NCBI GenBank assembly: GCA_016781885.1
Contig: JADDPM010000069.1
Location: 1 to 11,502 of the forward strand
Reading direction: 5' to 3'
Source of the DNA: Rubrobacter sp.
GTDB taxonomy: Bacteria; Actinomycetota; Rubrobacteria; Rubrobacterales; Rubrobacteraceae
DNA length: 11,502 nt
Part shown: piece by piece, positions 1-6,263 of the stretch
Layout of the letters: each line of letters begins with the position of its first letter
Position numbering within the stretch: the first letter of the stretch is position 1
Made by a program: the position numbers and the translations under genes
Notes under the pieces: model-generated
What the model was told of the DNA's origin: nothing
The model's input: the letters and a program-made list of their open reading frames with translations, nothing else
Database searches by the model: none

Positions 1-129
1 GCCGAGCCTCTCCCCCTCCTCAATCTCCTCCAGGCACTCCGCGTAGAACTCCTCGTACCTCCCCGTGAACGGCAACTCCTGCCGGAAGTCGTACCACAGC
101 CCAAAGGTCGGGGCGCCGCTATTCGCCAA
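1..129 (-). CDS. Luciferase-like (LLM class) flavin-dependent oxidoreductase, N-terminal 43 residues only
   Basis: The first 43 codons of a gene that continues beyond the left edge. The start is TTG at 129-127, preceded by GGGAG at a 6-nt distance. The visible peptide contains FGLWYDF near residue 9, followed by RYEEFYAECLEEIEEGERLG. This is the first beta strand and first helix typical of bacterial luciferase-like monooxygenases, a TIM-barrel family that uses FMN or F420. The fragment is too short to tell FMN from F420 use or to name a substrate. The reading frame stays open to base 1. It is separated from queE by 268 bp, so it is probably a separate transcription unit. Family assignment is from the N-terminal signature alone. 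Confidence 0.7.
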   Translation of the reverse strand, partial: MANSGAPTFGLWYDFRQELPFTGRYEEFYAECLEEIEEGERLG

Positions 130-397
130 GTTCGTCTCCCTAGTATCTCTCGCTCCCGCCTAGTTTAGACCACTCACGTTCCCCCGCTCCCGAAACCCGA
201 CACATTCCGCGTAAACCGACCAACGCCCCGGAGGAGCCGCGCTCTAGAGCCCGGAGGTTCGGACGGGAACTGCAGGCTTGAGGGTTTGGATCTAGGCTAG
301 GGGGGCGCTCACGGTCTCTTCGGACGTCGTTGTCGTGCCGTTGGCCGTCATACCGTTTACCGCGAATCCGGGGTGCCGTGGCGAGGCTTGCCGGTGT
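130..397. other. Intergenic stretch between queE and the flavoprotein gene
   Basis: No convincing coding frame. It must hold the 3' end of the que transcript and the promoter of the leftward flavoprotein gene. I see no strong hairpin with a T tract after the queE stop. A weak TAAACT -10-like box (minus strand, about 165-170) lacks a good -35 partner. A 10-bp perfect palindrome, GCTCTAGAGC, sits at 241-250, but palindromes of that length are expected by chance. Confidence 0.5.
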
Positions 398-1123
398 CTA
401 CACGCCGCGCTTGTTCCCCCACACGAGGACGTGGAGTTGCGGCAGGACCGTCGCCTCGTTCCACCCGTCCGCTATGACCTTTTCTGCGAGTCGGGAGTAC
501 CTGTCCAGCAGCCCGGATACGTCGGGCTCGGGGACCTCGTGGGGGGCGACGCCGGGCGGGTGGTCGTTGCCGACCTGCAGGTACATGGGGACTTCGGGGA
601 ATCGGGCGGCGACCTCGCGGGCGTAGGCGTAGTCCCCGTCGTCGAAGATCACCACCTTGAAGATCTTGGATGTCCGCTCCCCGGCGGCCTCCAGACATCT
701 ACCCAGCTTGACCCAGTCGGTCTCCATCCCCGAGCTCGGAGGCTTCGGCGAGAGGGTGAGGTTATCCAGGCCGCCGAACCAGTCCTTGGCGACGCTCCCC
801 TGGGTCTCGACGGCGAAGGTGTAGCCCTCTTCGCGGCCACGCTCCATGAGCCCGCCGAGCGGCTGGAGCGCCGGGTTGCCGCCGGAGAGGGTAACGAGAA
901 TCGGCTTCTCGGAGAGCCGGCGAACCTCGGCGAAGACCTCCTCCGTCCCCATGCGGACCCAGGTATCGCGGTACCGGGGCAGGACGGCGTAGGGGCTGTC
1001 GCACCAATCGCACCTGTAGTCGCAGCCGCCGGTCCGGACGAAGACGGTGGGTCTGCCGATCACGGCGCCCTCCCCCTGCACGACCGGACCGTATATCTCC
1101 GAGACGGAGATCCTATCCCTCAA
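398..1123 (-). CDS. queE: 7-carboxy-7-deazaguanine synthase QueE (radical SAM)
   Basis: 241 residues. QueE is a radical-SAM enzyme that converts 6-carboxy-5,6,7,8-tetrahydropterin into 7-carboxy-7-deazaguanine, the ring-contraction step of preQ0 synthesis. Visible features: the early SEIYGPVVQGEG motif, the radical-SAM cluster motif C34-x3-C38-x2-C41, the SAM-binding SGGNPALQ at 80-87, VETQGS at 105-110, SPKPPSSGM at 125-133, and the QLHVLVWGNKRGV C-terminus characteristic of this family. The start is TTG, and its TTGA overlaps the queD stop by 4 nt, with GAGG upstream as ribosome binding site. This points to translational coupling with queD. Length is normal for the family. Confidence 0.95.
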   Translation of the reverse strand: MRDRISVSEIYGPVVQGEGAVIGRPTVFVRTGGCDYRCDWCDSPYAVLPRYRDTWVRMGTEEVFAEVRRLSEKPILVTLSGGNPALQPLGGLMERGREEGYTFAVETQGSVAKDWFGGLDNLTLSPKPPSSGMETDWVKLGRCLEAAGERTSKIFKVVIFDDGDYAYAREVAARFPEVPMYLQVGNDHPPGVAPHEVPEPDVSGLLDRYSRLAEKVIADGWNEATVLPQLHVLVWGNKRGV

Positions 1124-1485
1124 GGACGAACCTCGAGCCGGTACTCAGCCCAGGTTTTGGGCGTCTCGCTCACCCGGACGGCGACTACCTCGGGCCAGAG
1201 CCCGCGGGCGAACTCGTAGAGCCAGCAGGCGATGTTCTCGGCGCTCGTGACCCCTGGCAACACGTCGTTGAGGTGATGGTGATCTAGCTTCTCGTCTATA
1301 AAGCCCTTCAACAGATCGAGCTCCCCATAGTCCCGCACGAACCCGTCCGCGTTCAACTCCGCGCTTTGGAGCACCACCTCGACCACGTAGTTGTGTCCGT
1401 GCAGCGAGTAGCACTTGTGGTCGGGAGGGAGCTGGTCGAGCCGATGGCTCGCCGAGAAGGTGAACTGCTTGGTTATAGTATACAA
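1120..1485 (-). CDS. queD: 6-carboxy-5,6,7,8-tetrahydropterin synthase QueD
   Basis: 121 residues. QueD converts 7,8-dihydroneopterin triphosphate into 6-carboxytetrahydropterin, the substrate of QueE. Zinc ligands are visible as H14 (FSASHRL) and H29/H31 (LHGHNY). The catalytic cysteine is C25, in the C-x3-HGH pattern. The second catalytic region is LDHHHLND at 68-74, followed by TSAENIA. A longer open frame extends upstream inside queC, but the TTG at 1485 is preferred: it gives the normal N-terminus MYTITKQFTFSASH, lies 2 nt after the queC stop, and has AAGGAG 5 nt upstream. That ribosome binding site is formed by the last two sense codons of queC. Confidence 0.94.
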   Translation of the reverse strand: MYTITKQFTFSASHRLDQLPPDHKCYSLHGHNYVVEVVLQSAELNADGFVRDYGELDLLKGFIDEKLDHHHLNDVLPGVTSAENIACWLYEFARGLWPEVVAVRVSETPKTWAEYRLEVRP

Positions 1486-1487
1486 TG

Positions 1488-2171
1488 CTACTCCTTGTAC
1501 CGCGTAGGGTCCGGAACCCCGGAGATCTCGAAAGCCTCGCGCCTCTCGACACAGGTGCCGCAGAGGCCGCAATGGGTCTCCCCGCCCTCGTAGCAGCTCC
1601 AGGTGTCGGCGTAGGGCACGCCGAGGCGCGCCCCGACCTCGACGATCTCCGCCTTCGTCTTCTCGACGAACGGGGCATAGAGACGCAGCGACTCGCCCCC
1701 GAAGCCCTCCACGGCCTCACGCTGCATCTCGTCGAACGCTTCGATGAACCTGGGCCGGCAGTCGGGGTAGACGAAGTGGTCGCCTGCGTGTACGCCAGTT
1801 GCTACTATCCTGGCTCCTTCGGCCACCGCCACCCCGTAAGCTATGGACAGCAGGATCGCATTGCGGTTCGGGACGACTGTTGTCGCCATGTTGAGGGCCG
1901 CATAGTGCCCGTGCGGCACGGGAATATTATCGGTCAAAGCAGAGCCCTTCAAGAGCCGCCCGACCCCGGAGATGTCCACGACGTCGAACTCGGCGCCCAA
2001 CCTCTCCGCGCACAACTCTGCGTACTCCAGCTCTCTACGGTGCCGCTGGCCGTAATCGAACGATAGCAGATGCAGGGAGAACCCCTCGGCGGCCAGCAGA
2101 TACGCGAGCGTCACCGAGTCCATCCCGCCGCTAACTATGACGACCGCTCTCTTACTCTTCATGAGAACCAT
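1488..2171 (-). CDS. queC: 7-cyano-7-deazaguanine (preQ0) synthase QueC
   Basis: 227 residues. QueC is an ATP-dependent enzyme that turns 7-carboxy-7-deazaguanine plus ammonia into preQ0. It has the PP-loop SGGMDS (14-19), SFDYGQRHRREL (37-48), and the C-terminal zinc site C193, C201, C204, C207 in a CYEGGETHCGLCGTC context. It is the first gene of queC-queD-queE, 50 nt downstream of azlD. Two ATG codons are possible, 2171 and 2162. Neither has a Shine-Dalgarno sequence. The second gives the usual MKSKRAVVIVSGG start, and a TAATAT box lies 7 nt before it, which would fit leaderless initiation. Function is certain; start is not. Confidence 0.95.
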   Translation of the reverse strand: MVLMKSKRAVVIVSGGMDSVTLAYLLAAEGFSLHLLSFDYGQRHRRELEYAELCAERLGAEFDVVDISGVGRLLKGSALTDNIPVPHGHYAALNMATTVVPNRNAILLSIAYGVAVAEGARIVATGVHAGDHFVYPDCRPRFIEAFDEMQREAVEGFGGESLRLYAPFVEKTKAEIVEVGARLGVPYADTWSCYEGGETHCGLCGTCVERREAFEISGVPDPTRYKE

Positions 2172-2221
2172 ATTAAAGCACGGTGACGCCGAACGAAGCT
2201 GCGATCCGAGAGACCAATTCC

Positions 2222-2530
2222 TCAGCCGAAGAGCCGGGCCAGAGCGGTGACCAGCGCGGCGAGGGCGACGGCGAGGAGCACCGGAGCCCTCAGCGCGAGT
2301 GCAACCGCCACTACCCCTACCCCGAGAGCCCTTTCGTCGAGCACCAGGTGGCCGTCCTCGCCGAAGGTCTCCGTGACCACCAGAGCGGCGAGCAGGGCGG
2401 GCGCTAGCAACGCGATCACGGCGTTCACTTGCGGGGGAAGCTCCCGGCCCCCGACCAGTACCGGTCCCGCCGCCTTGATGGCCGCGCTCGCCAGCGTGAC
2501 GGCCACGATCGCAACCCAGAGCGCGCTCAC
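2222..2530 (-). CDS. azlD: AzlD-family branched-chain amino-acid transport protein
   Basis: 102 residues, almost entirely hydrophobic, with about four membrane segments. AzlD is the small partner of AzlC; the pair exports branched-chain amino acids and their analogues in the systems studied (Bacillus AzlCD, Corynebacterium BrnFE). Assignment rests on size, the LPPQVNAVIALLAPALLAALVV segment starting near residue 31, and position directly after azlC. The GTG start shares GTGA with the azlC stop, a 4-nt overlap, and has GGAGG 5 nt upstream. Substrate is not determined by the sequence. Confidence 0.88.
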   Translation of the reverse strand: MSALWVAIVAVTLASAAIKAAGPVLVGGRELPPQVNAVIALLAPALLAALVVTETFGEDGHLVLDERALGVGVVAVALALRAPVLLAVALAALVTALARLFG

Positions 2531-3216
2531 GAGGACCTCCCCCTCAAGCCCAACAGCGCCGCCACGCAGGAGGCGGCGAGCACCGGTACGCCGGGTGTCG
2601 CAAACGGGACGAGGGCAGCCGCCAGGGCCGCCGCGGTCGCGGCGGCTACGATCGCACGCTTCCCGCCGCTCCTGAGCTCTACCACCAGCAAGGCCAAAAA
2701 GAAGGCAGGGAAGATCACGTCCAACCCCAGCCGCTCGACGTCACTCACGACGTCCCCGCCCAGCACGCCGAGGGCCGTACCCCCGATCCAGGCGACCGCC
2801 TGCGGGATCGTGGCCCCTATCATGTACTCCCGGTCAAAGCGCCCTCCGCCCCTGTTCGCCAGCGCCCACGACGTATCGACGACTGCCTGGCCTTCTAGCG
2901 CGCGCCGCAGGGGACCACCCTTGAGGAACGGGGCCACGGCCACTCCCATAGGCAAGAAGCGGGCGTTCAAGAGCACGGCAGCGGCGATCGCCGCGAACAC
3001 CCCACCACCCGCGCCCAGGACCGCCGCCACCGCGAACTGGGCCGAAGCGGAGAAGGTGATGACCGAAAACACGATCGGGGCAAGAACGCCCCAGCCTAGA
3101 GAGCGGGCCAAGACCCCGAATGAGATCGCGACTGCCCCCACGACCAACGCGAACGGCAGCCCCGCCCGCGCCCCGGCAAGATATCCTCCACCGCCGCGCC
3201 CCGCTTCGTTCCTCAT
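2527..3216 (-). CDS. azlC: AzlC-family branched-chain amino-acid permease
   Basis: 229 residues. This is the large membrane subunit of an AzlC/AzlD (LIV-E type) exporter, with about seven hydrophobic segments. Diagnostic stretches include GLPFALVVGAVAISFGVLAR (19-38), FSASAQFAVAAVLGAGGG (55-72) and the LLNARFLPMGVAVAPFLKG region (81-99). The start is ATG with GGAGG 5 nt upstream. It is the first gene of azlC-azlD, and azlD overlaps its end by 4 nt. A near-perfect palindrome lies 58-79 nt before the start codon and may be an operator. In other bacteria the exporter is often under Lrp-type control, but no such regulator gene is in this window. Confidence 0.9.
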   Translation of the reverse strand: MRNEAGRGGGGYLAGARAGLPFALVVGAVAISFGVLARSLGWGVLAPIVFSVITFSASAQFAVAAVLGAGGGVFAAIAAAVLLNARFLPMGVAVAPFLKGGPLRRALEGQAVVDTSWALANRGGGRFDREYMIGATIPQAVAWIGGTALGVLGGDVVSDVERLGLDVIFPAFFLALLVVELRSGGKRAIVAAATAAALAAALVPFATPGVPVLAASCVAALLGLRGRSS

Positions 3217-3273
3217 CCTCGCCTCCGTCGTTGTCGATGGTCTATAAGCGTTTAAGGCACTAACACTGCACGA

Positions 3274-3295
3274 CGCTTGTGGTTAACCGCAAGCG
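3274..3295. promoter_or_regulatory. 22-bp near-perfect palindrome, candidate operator for azlCD
   Basis: Arms CGCTTG and CAAGCG flank the core TGGTTAACCG. Ten of eleven base pairs match, and the single mismatch is T against G at 3280/3289. There is no loop, so this is more like a dimeric protein-binding site than a terminator. It lies 58-79 nt upstream of the azlC start, in the expected promoter region. The binding protein is unknown. Confidence 0.4.
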
Positions 3296-3395
3296 CGCCT
3301 CCCGGTCGTGACGGTGTTTACTTACGGCTATCCGTAGTCAAATCGAAGATTCAGAGGGCCTCCGCGTAGGGTAAGAGAGCCTCCTGAAGGACTCA

Positions 3396-3453
3396 CGGCC
3401 GCCGCTACTTGCAACGCTGCGGGTACGGAAGCATGCTGCATGAGCGGCGGCCG
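3396..3453 (-). terminator. Strong hairpin downstream of yhhQ, possible terminator or structured RNA
   Basis: A perfect 11-bp stem: 3396-3406 (CGGCCGCCGCT) pairs with 3443-3453. The 36-nt interior can form a second 6-bp stem with one G-U pair on the minus-strand transcript (TGCAGC with GCGTTGCA minus two bases). It starts about 125 nt after the yhhQ stop. There is no T tract after it, so it is not a classical intrinsic terminator; actinobacterial terminators often lack one. Role is inferred. Confidence 0.35.
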
Positions 3454-3577
3454 CGCCAGCACGAGGCGGCGGTTTGGATCACCCACCGACCGGCGTTTCT
3501 TCTGCCAGTCCGTTTCCCTCTACCTACGCGGGAGTTGTGGCGAGGTTTGATGGCAGAGAGCATCGACAAGCTCTTCT

Positions 3578-4279
3578 CTAACCCCTGACCAGGAGCGGGT
3601 TGAAGTTCGTGTCGCGGTCGTAGGCATCCACGCCCTCGGCGCGCTTGAGGCGGTTGACGACGACGTAGGTCAGCGGCGTGGCGAGGGCTTCGTAGGCGGA
3701 CTTGACGAGCCACTGGGCAACTATCGCGGAGATCATGGCGCCCAGAGGGATGATCCCGACGAAGGCGAGGAAGACGAAGACGAGCGAGTCGAGACCCTGG
3801 CCTACGAAGGTGGAGCCGATGGTGCGGCTCCAGAGCCAGCGTCCGTTCGTGGCGACCTTCATCCTGGCGAGGATGTAGGAGTTGGCGAACTCGCCGATGA
3901 GGTAGGCGAGGAAGGAGGCGGCGAGGAGTCGCCACGTGTAACCCAGAATGGTCTCGTAGGCCTGCTGGTCCTGCCAGAACGGGGCGGCCGGGAGGACCTG
4001 CCCGAGGTAGATCGCGGCCACGGCGAGCAAGTTGCAAAGGAAGCCGAGCCAGATCACGCGCCGCGCCATCCGATACCCGTAGACCTCCGTCAAAACGTCC
4101 CCGCAGATGTAACTCACCGGGAAGACAACGACCCCGGCCGGCAACACGAGCCCCCAAAAACCAACGAGCTTCACCGCAGTTATGTTTGCCGTGATGAGCG
4201 TAGTCACGAACAGGGCGACGACCACCACGAACGAGAGCGAGTACCCTTCCCTGCGACCGACCGCGCCCTGCCTCGACAA
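3578..4279 (-). CDS. yhhQ: Queuosine precursor transporter, YhhQ/QPTR (DUF165) family
   Basis: 233 residues. This is a polytopic inner-membrane protein with about six hydrophobic segments. In Escherichia coli, YhhQ imports the queuosine precursors preQ0 and preQ1. Family signatures are NITAVKLV, the FPVSYICGDVLTEVYGYR block, the LIGEFANSYILARMK segment and the GQGLDSLVFVFLAFVG segment. TTG at 4279 is chosen because a perfect AGGAGG (4289-4294) lies 9 nt upstream. A longer frame from TTG 4306 would place that site inside the gene. A candidate promoter lies at 4343-4371. The gene is near queCDE but separated from it by azlCD and 361 bp. Family call is firm; the exact substrate is inferred. Confidence 0.9.
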   Translation of the reverse strand: MSRQGAVGRREGYSLSFVVVVALFVTTLITANITAVKLVGFWGLVLPAGVVVFPVSYICGDVLTEVYGYRMARRVIWLGFLCNLLAVAAIYLGQVLPAAPFWQDQQAYETILGYTWRLLAASFLAYLIGEFANSYILARMKVATNGRWLWSRTIGSTFVGQGLDSLVFVFLAFVGIIPLGAMISAIVAQWLVKSAYEALATPLTYVVVNRLKRAEGVDAYDRDTNFNPLLVRG

Positions 4280-4342
4280 ACCGCTACACCTCCTGCCGTT
4301 GATCAAAGATATGAGCGCCGGAGCCGAGACGCCCGCCGGCAG

Positions 4343-4371
4343 AGTAAAACATCGCCCCTAGACATGGTCAA
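4343..4371 (-). promoter_or_regulatory. Candidate sigma-70-type promoter of yhhQ
   Basis: On the minus strand, TTGACC (4366-4371) and TTTACT (4343-4348) are separated by 17 nt. This predicts a transcript start near 4336 and a leader of about 57 nt. It lies in the 129-bp gap after the budA stop. I looked for a preQ1 riboswitch in the leader and saw none I could support. Confidence 0.5.
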
Positions 4372-4408
4372 TGCCGGTTCCTTCCAGGCCCGGACCCTTG
4401 TATCCACC

Positions 4409-5218
4409 CTACGCGTTTTCGATGCGATTCAACTCGTCCTTCTTCGACTGTGCCAGATCTGGCATGGCCTCCTCGACGCCGGCCGGAAGCTCGAGGTTCA
4501 GATCCGACTCATGATCGACGCGTAGCTCGCCGCGGATTATCTGGAACTCGAGCAAGTGTCCCCCGGCGCTACGGTCCTCGGTGATGAAGTGGAAGTGGTA
4601 ACCCGCCACGTTGAGCCCCCCGACGTAGTCCGGGAAGCGAAAACCCACGAGGCTGCCCCGGACGTCGCATAACTCTAAGGTCGTCTGGCTCCTGACCACC
4701 TCGACGAGAGGCGGGTAGGGTTTATGCTGCCGGGGCACGCTGCGCGTCTTCACGTAGCTGAAGTGGCCGTCGACGCGAACGGCGTGGCAAACCGCTGTGT
4801 CGTCGGCGACTACTCCGTCCAGATAAGTACGAAAGGCGGCATGGTCCATCGGAGCGGCGAGCTGCCGGATCTCCCGCGGCTCGAAGAACGTCACGACGGC
4901 GAAGGGGGTCTTCGTATGCTCGTCGACCTCGTATGCCCGCCCGTCCGCCTTGACCTGATAGAAAGCGCCATCCAGACCGACCATCTCGCCGTCCAACGCA
5001 TCGAAGGTGCCGAGCCCGAAGTCCCCACGAGCCGCGAGCTCGGCGAAGCTAACATCGCCCTCGTAGTTGCCGCTTAGCAACGCGTCGATGGTCGAAGTCT
5101 GAAAGAGCGCATGATGAAGACGCTCACCCGCTCGAACGTCGGGCCTGCCCAAACGCTCGACGTGCAACGCCCCGACCAAACCCGGATCCAGCGGCATCAG
5201 ACCCCTTTCCCCCAACAA
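4409..5218 (-). CDS. budA: Alpha-acetolactate decarboxylase
   Basis: About 269 residues. The enzyme decarboxylates (S)-2-acetolactate to (R)-acetoin, diverting pyruvate-derived acetolactate from valine/leucine synthesis towards acetoin. Signatures (counted from GTG 5221): LFQTSTIDALLSGNYEGDVS at 39-58, GDFGLGTFDALDGEM at 66-80, and the zinc triad H209, H211, H222 in GYHFHFITEDRSAGGH. R160 in KTRSVPRQ probably matches the active-site arginine. I see no signal peptide. Start is uncertain: GGAGG (5224-5228) is 5 nt from TTG 5218 and 2 nt from GTG 5221, while ATG 5197 has AAAGGGG 4 nt before it. The gene stands alone, without acetolactate synthase beside it. Confidence 0.93.
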   Translation of the reverse strand: MLGERGLMPLDPGLVGALHVERLGRPDVRAGERLHHALFQTSTIDALLSGNYEGDVSFAELAARGDFGLGTFDALDGEMVGLDGAFYQVKADGRAYEVDEHTKTPFAVVTFFEPREIRQLAAPMDHAAFRTYLDGVVADDTAVCHAVRVDGHFSYVKTRSVPRQHKPYPPLVEVVRSQTTLELCDVRGSLVGFRFPDYVGGLNVAGYHFHFITEDRSAGGHLLEFQIIRGELRVDHESDLNLELPAGVEEAMPDLAQSKKDELNRIENA

Positions 5219-5239
5219 CACGGCCTCCGATACTCTCCG

Positions 5240-5267
5240 ATCTTACACCGGCTCCCCTCCGAACCAA
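5240..5267 (-). promoter_or_regulatory. Possible promoter of the acetolactate decarboxylase gene
   Basis: On the minus strand, TTGGTT (5262-5267) and TAAGAT (5240-5245) are 16 nt apart. The predicted transcript start near 5233 leaves just room for the GGAGG ribosome binding site. The -35 match is weak (three of six). Confidence 0.3.
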
Positions 5268-5286
5268 GAGCTAATCGCCAGTAAAT

Positions 5287-5439
5287 CTAGTCAGCCGCCA
5301 TATACAACGGGTTCAATCTACCTACCTCGCCACTCTCCGCCAGCGCCGGGATGAACAGTGAGCTGATCCGCCTGCCAATCCTCCCCTTGCGCCGTAGCCA
5401 TCCGGCGCGCAACAGCGAGGTCGCTTCCTCAAGCTCCAC
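5287..5439 (-). CDS. Possible small ORF (50 residues) or gene remnant after the sulfur operon
   Basis: GTG at 5439 to TAG at 5287. The predicted peptide is basic in the middle (GWLRRKGRIGRRISS) with a hydrophobic patch (LFIPALAES). About three quarters of its codons end in G or C, as in neighbouring genes. It begins 26 nt after the tauE stop. There is no clear ribosome binding site, the frame is also open upstream into tauE antiphase, and a hairpin lies inside it. I do not recognise it. It may be a real small gene, a decayed fragment, or a chance frame in GC-rich DNA. Confidence 0.2.
   Translation of the reverse strand: MELEEATSLLRAGWLRRKGRIGRRISSLFIPALAESGEVGRLNPLYMAAD
5387..5412 (-). terminator. 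Hairpin downstream of tauE, possible end of the sulfur operon
   Basis: On the minus strand TTGC-(GC)-GCCG pairs with CGGCGCAA around an 8-nt loop: eight pairs with a 2-nt bulge. It lies 54-79 nt after the tauE stop. No T tract follows, so termination is only a suggestion. Confidence 0.22.
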
Positions 5440-5465
5440 TACAAGATTACGCCGAAAGACAACGG

Positions 5466-6263
5466 CTAGAAGAACAACTGGCGCGAGCCGACGAAGACGA
5501 GCATCACGGCCAGCACGATCGTAAGCGGCCGCGCCGGGAGCCACGGGGCCATCCGGCTCCCGATAAGGACGCCGGGGATGCTGCCCAATAGTAGCGTGCC
5601 GGCGAGGCCGAGATCCACGTTCCCGTGCCACAGGTGGGCGATGCCGGTAACGAGCGAGAGAACGGTGGCGTGGGCTATGTCGGTCCCGACGACTACTGCC
5701 GGGGCAAGCGGGTAGAGCAGCAGGAGTATCACCGCCATGACGCTCCCGGAACCTATCGAGGTCAGACCGACGAGGTAGCCGCCGGCCGCCCCGAAGAGGA
5801 TGGTAAAGACGCGACGCTTGAGGCTCATCGAGGTCTCGCCGTCCCACGCGATCTGACGGCTCTTGACCCACTTCTCGGGGAGGAAGGACTTGAAGATGAG
5901 CGAGGCGCCAACCAGGATGAGGGTAGCGGCGATAATGGTCACCATGATGCCCTTCACCGTATCGCCGTCGTAGTTGCCCTTAATCCACTCCAGGGTCTGT
6001 ACCCCGAGCAGGCTCGCCGGGATGCTCCCCATCCCCAGGAAGATCGCAACCTCCAGGTTCACCGAACGCTGGCGGTAGTGCTGCACGGAGCCGACCATCT
6101 TCGTCGCGGTCGCGTAGACCATGTCCGTCCCGATGGCCGTCGGCGCGGGCACGTTCAACACCCCGATCAGGAACGGCGTCATCAGCGAGCCGCCCCCCAC
6201 CCCCGTGAGGCCTACCAGGAAGCCAACCAGCAGGCCGAAGAGAGCAGGACCGGGCTCGATCAC
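5466..6263 (-). CDS. TauE/SafE-family membrane permease (sulfite exporter or sulfur-oxyanion transporter)
   Basis: 265 residues with about eight hydrophobic segments in two repeated halves. The first half carries LVGLTGVGGGSLMTPFLI (17-34) and the second YLVGLTSIGSGSVMAVILL (near 163-181), the duplicated glycine-rich motif of TauE/SafE (PF01925-type) proteins. Members move sulfite, sulfoacetate or sulfate-like anions; direction and substrate vary. The GTG start overlaps the cysC stop through GTGA. As the last gene of a sulfate-assimilation operon it could export surplus sulfite or import sulfate. No ABC or SulP sulfate importer is visible in this window. Family firm, substrate inferred. Confidence 0.88.
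   Translation of the reverse strand: MIEPGPALFGLLVGFLVGLTGVGGGSLMTPFLIGVLNVPAPTAIGTDMVYATATKMVGSVQHYRQRSVNLEVAIFLGMGSIPASLLGVQTLEWIKGNYDGDTVKGIMVTIIAATLILVGASLIFKSFLPEKWVKSRQIAWDGETSMSLKRRVFTILFGAAGGYLVGLTSIGSGSVMAVILLLLYPLAPAVVVGTDIAHATVLSLVTGIAHLWHGNVDLGLAGTLLLGSIPGVLIGSRMAPWLPARPLTIVLAVMLVFVGSRQLFF

Larger units (their letters stand above)
3217..3577. other. Gene-free stretch between yhhQ and azlC (361 bp)
   Basis: No supportable coding frame. It contains, from right to left on the transcribed strand, the 3' end of the yhhQ transcript, a strong GC-rich hairpin (3396-3453), a small palindrome TACGG-CTAT-CCGTA at 3323-3336, the 22-bp near-palindrome at 3274-3295, and the untranslated leader of azlC. 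A TATAGA box at about 3236-3241 (minus strand) could be the azlC -10 element but has no good -35. Confidence 0.6.

Noticed and set aside
241..250. 10-bp perfect palindrome GCTCTAGAGC
   Set aside because: Palindromes of this length are expected about ten times by chance in a window this size, and it is not placed at an obvious promoter.
335..1219. Long plus-strand open frame (294 codons) opposite queE
   Set aside because: It lies antisense to queE and part of queD, both of which have clear catalytic motifs. Long antisense frames are usual in GC-rich DNA.
3557..3574. 5-bp hairpin directly after the yhhQ stop
   Set aside because: Short stem with an 8-nt loop and no T tract; not enough for a terminator.
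3405..4157. Minus-strand frame of 250 codons overlapping yhhQ
   Set aside because: Other-frame shadow of yhhQ, arginine-rich with no hydrophobic pattern, whereas the yhhQ frame shows family signatures and membrane segments.
4280..4408. Possible preQ1 riboswitch in the yhhQ leader
   Set aside because: No recognisable preQ1 aptamer stem, loop or A-rich tail; only a promoter and a ribosome binding site could be supported.
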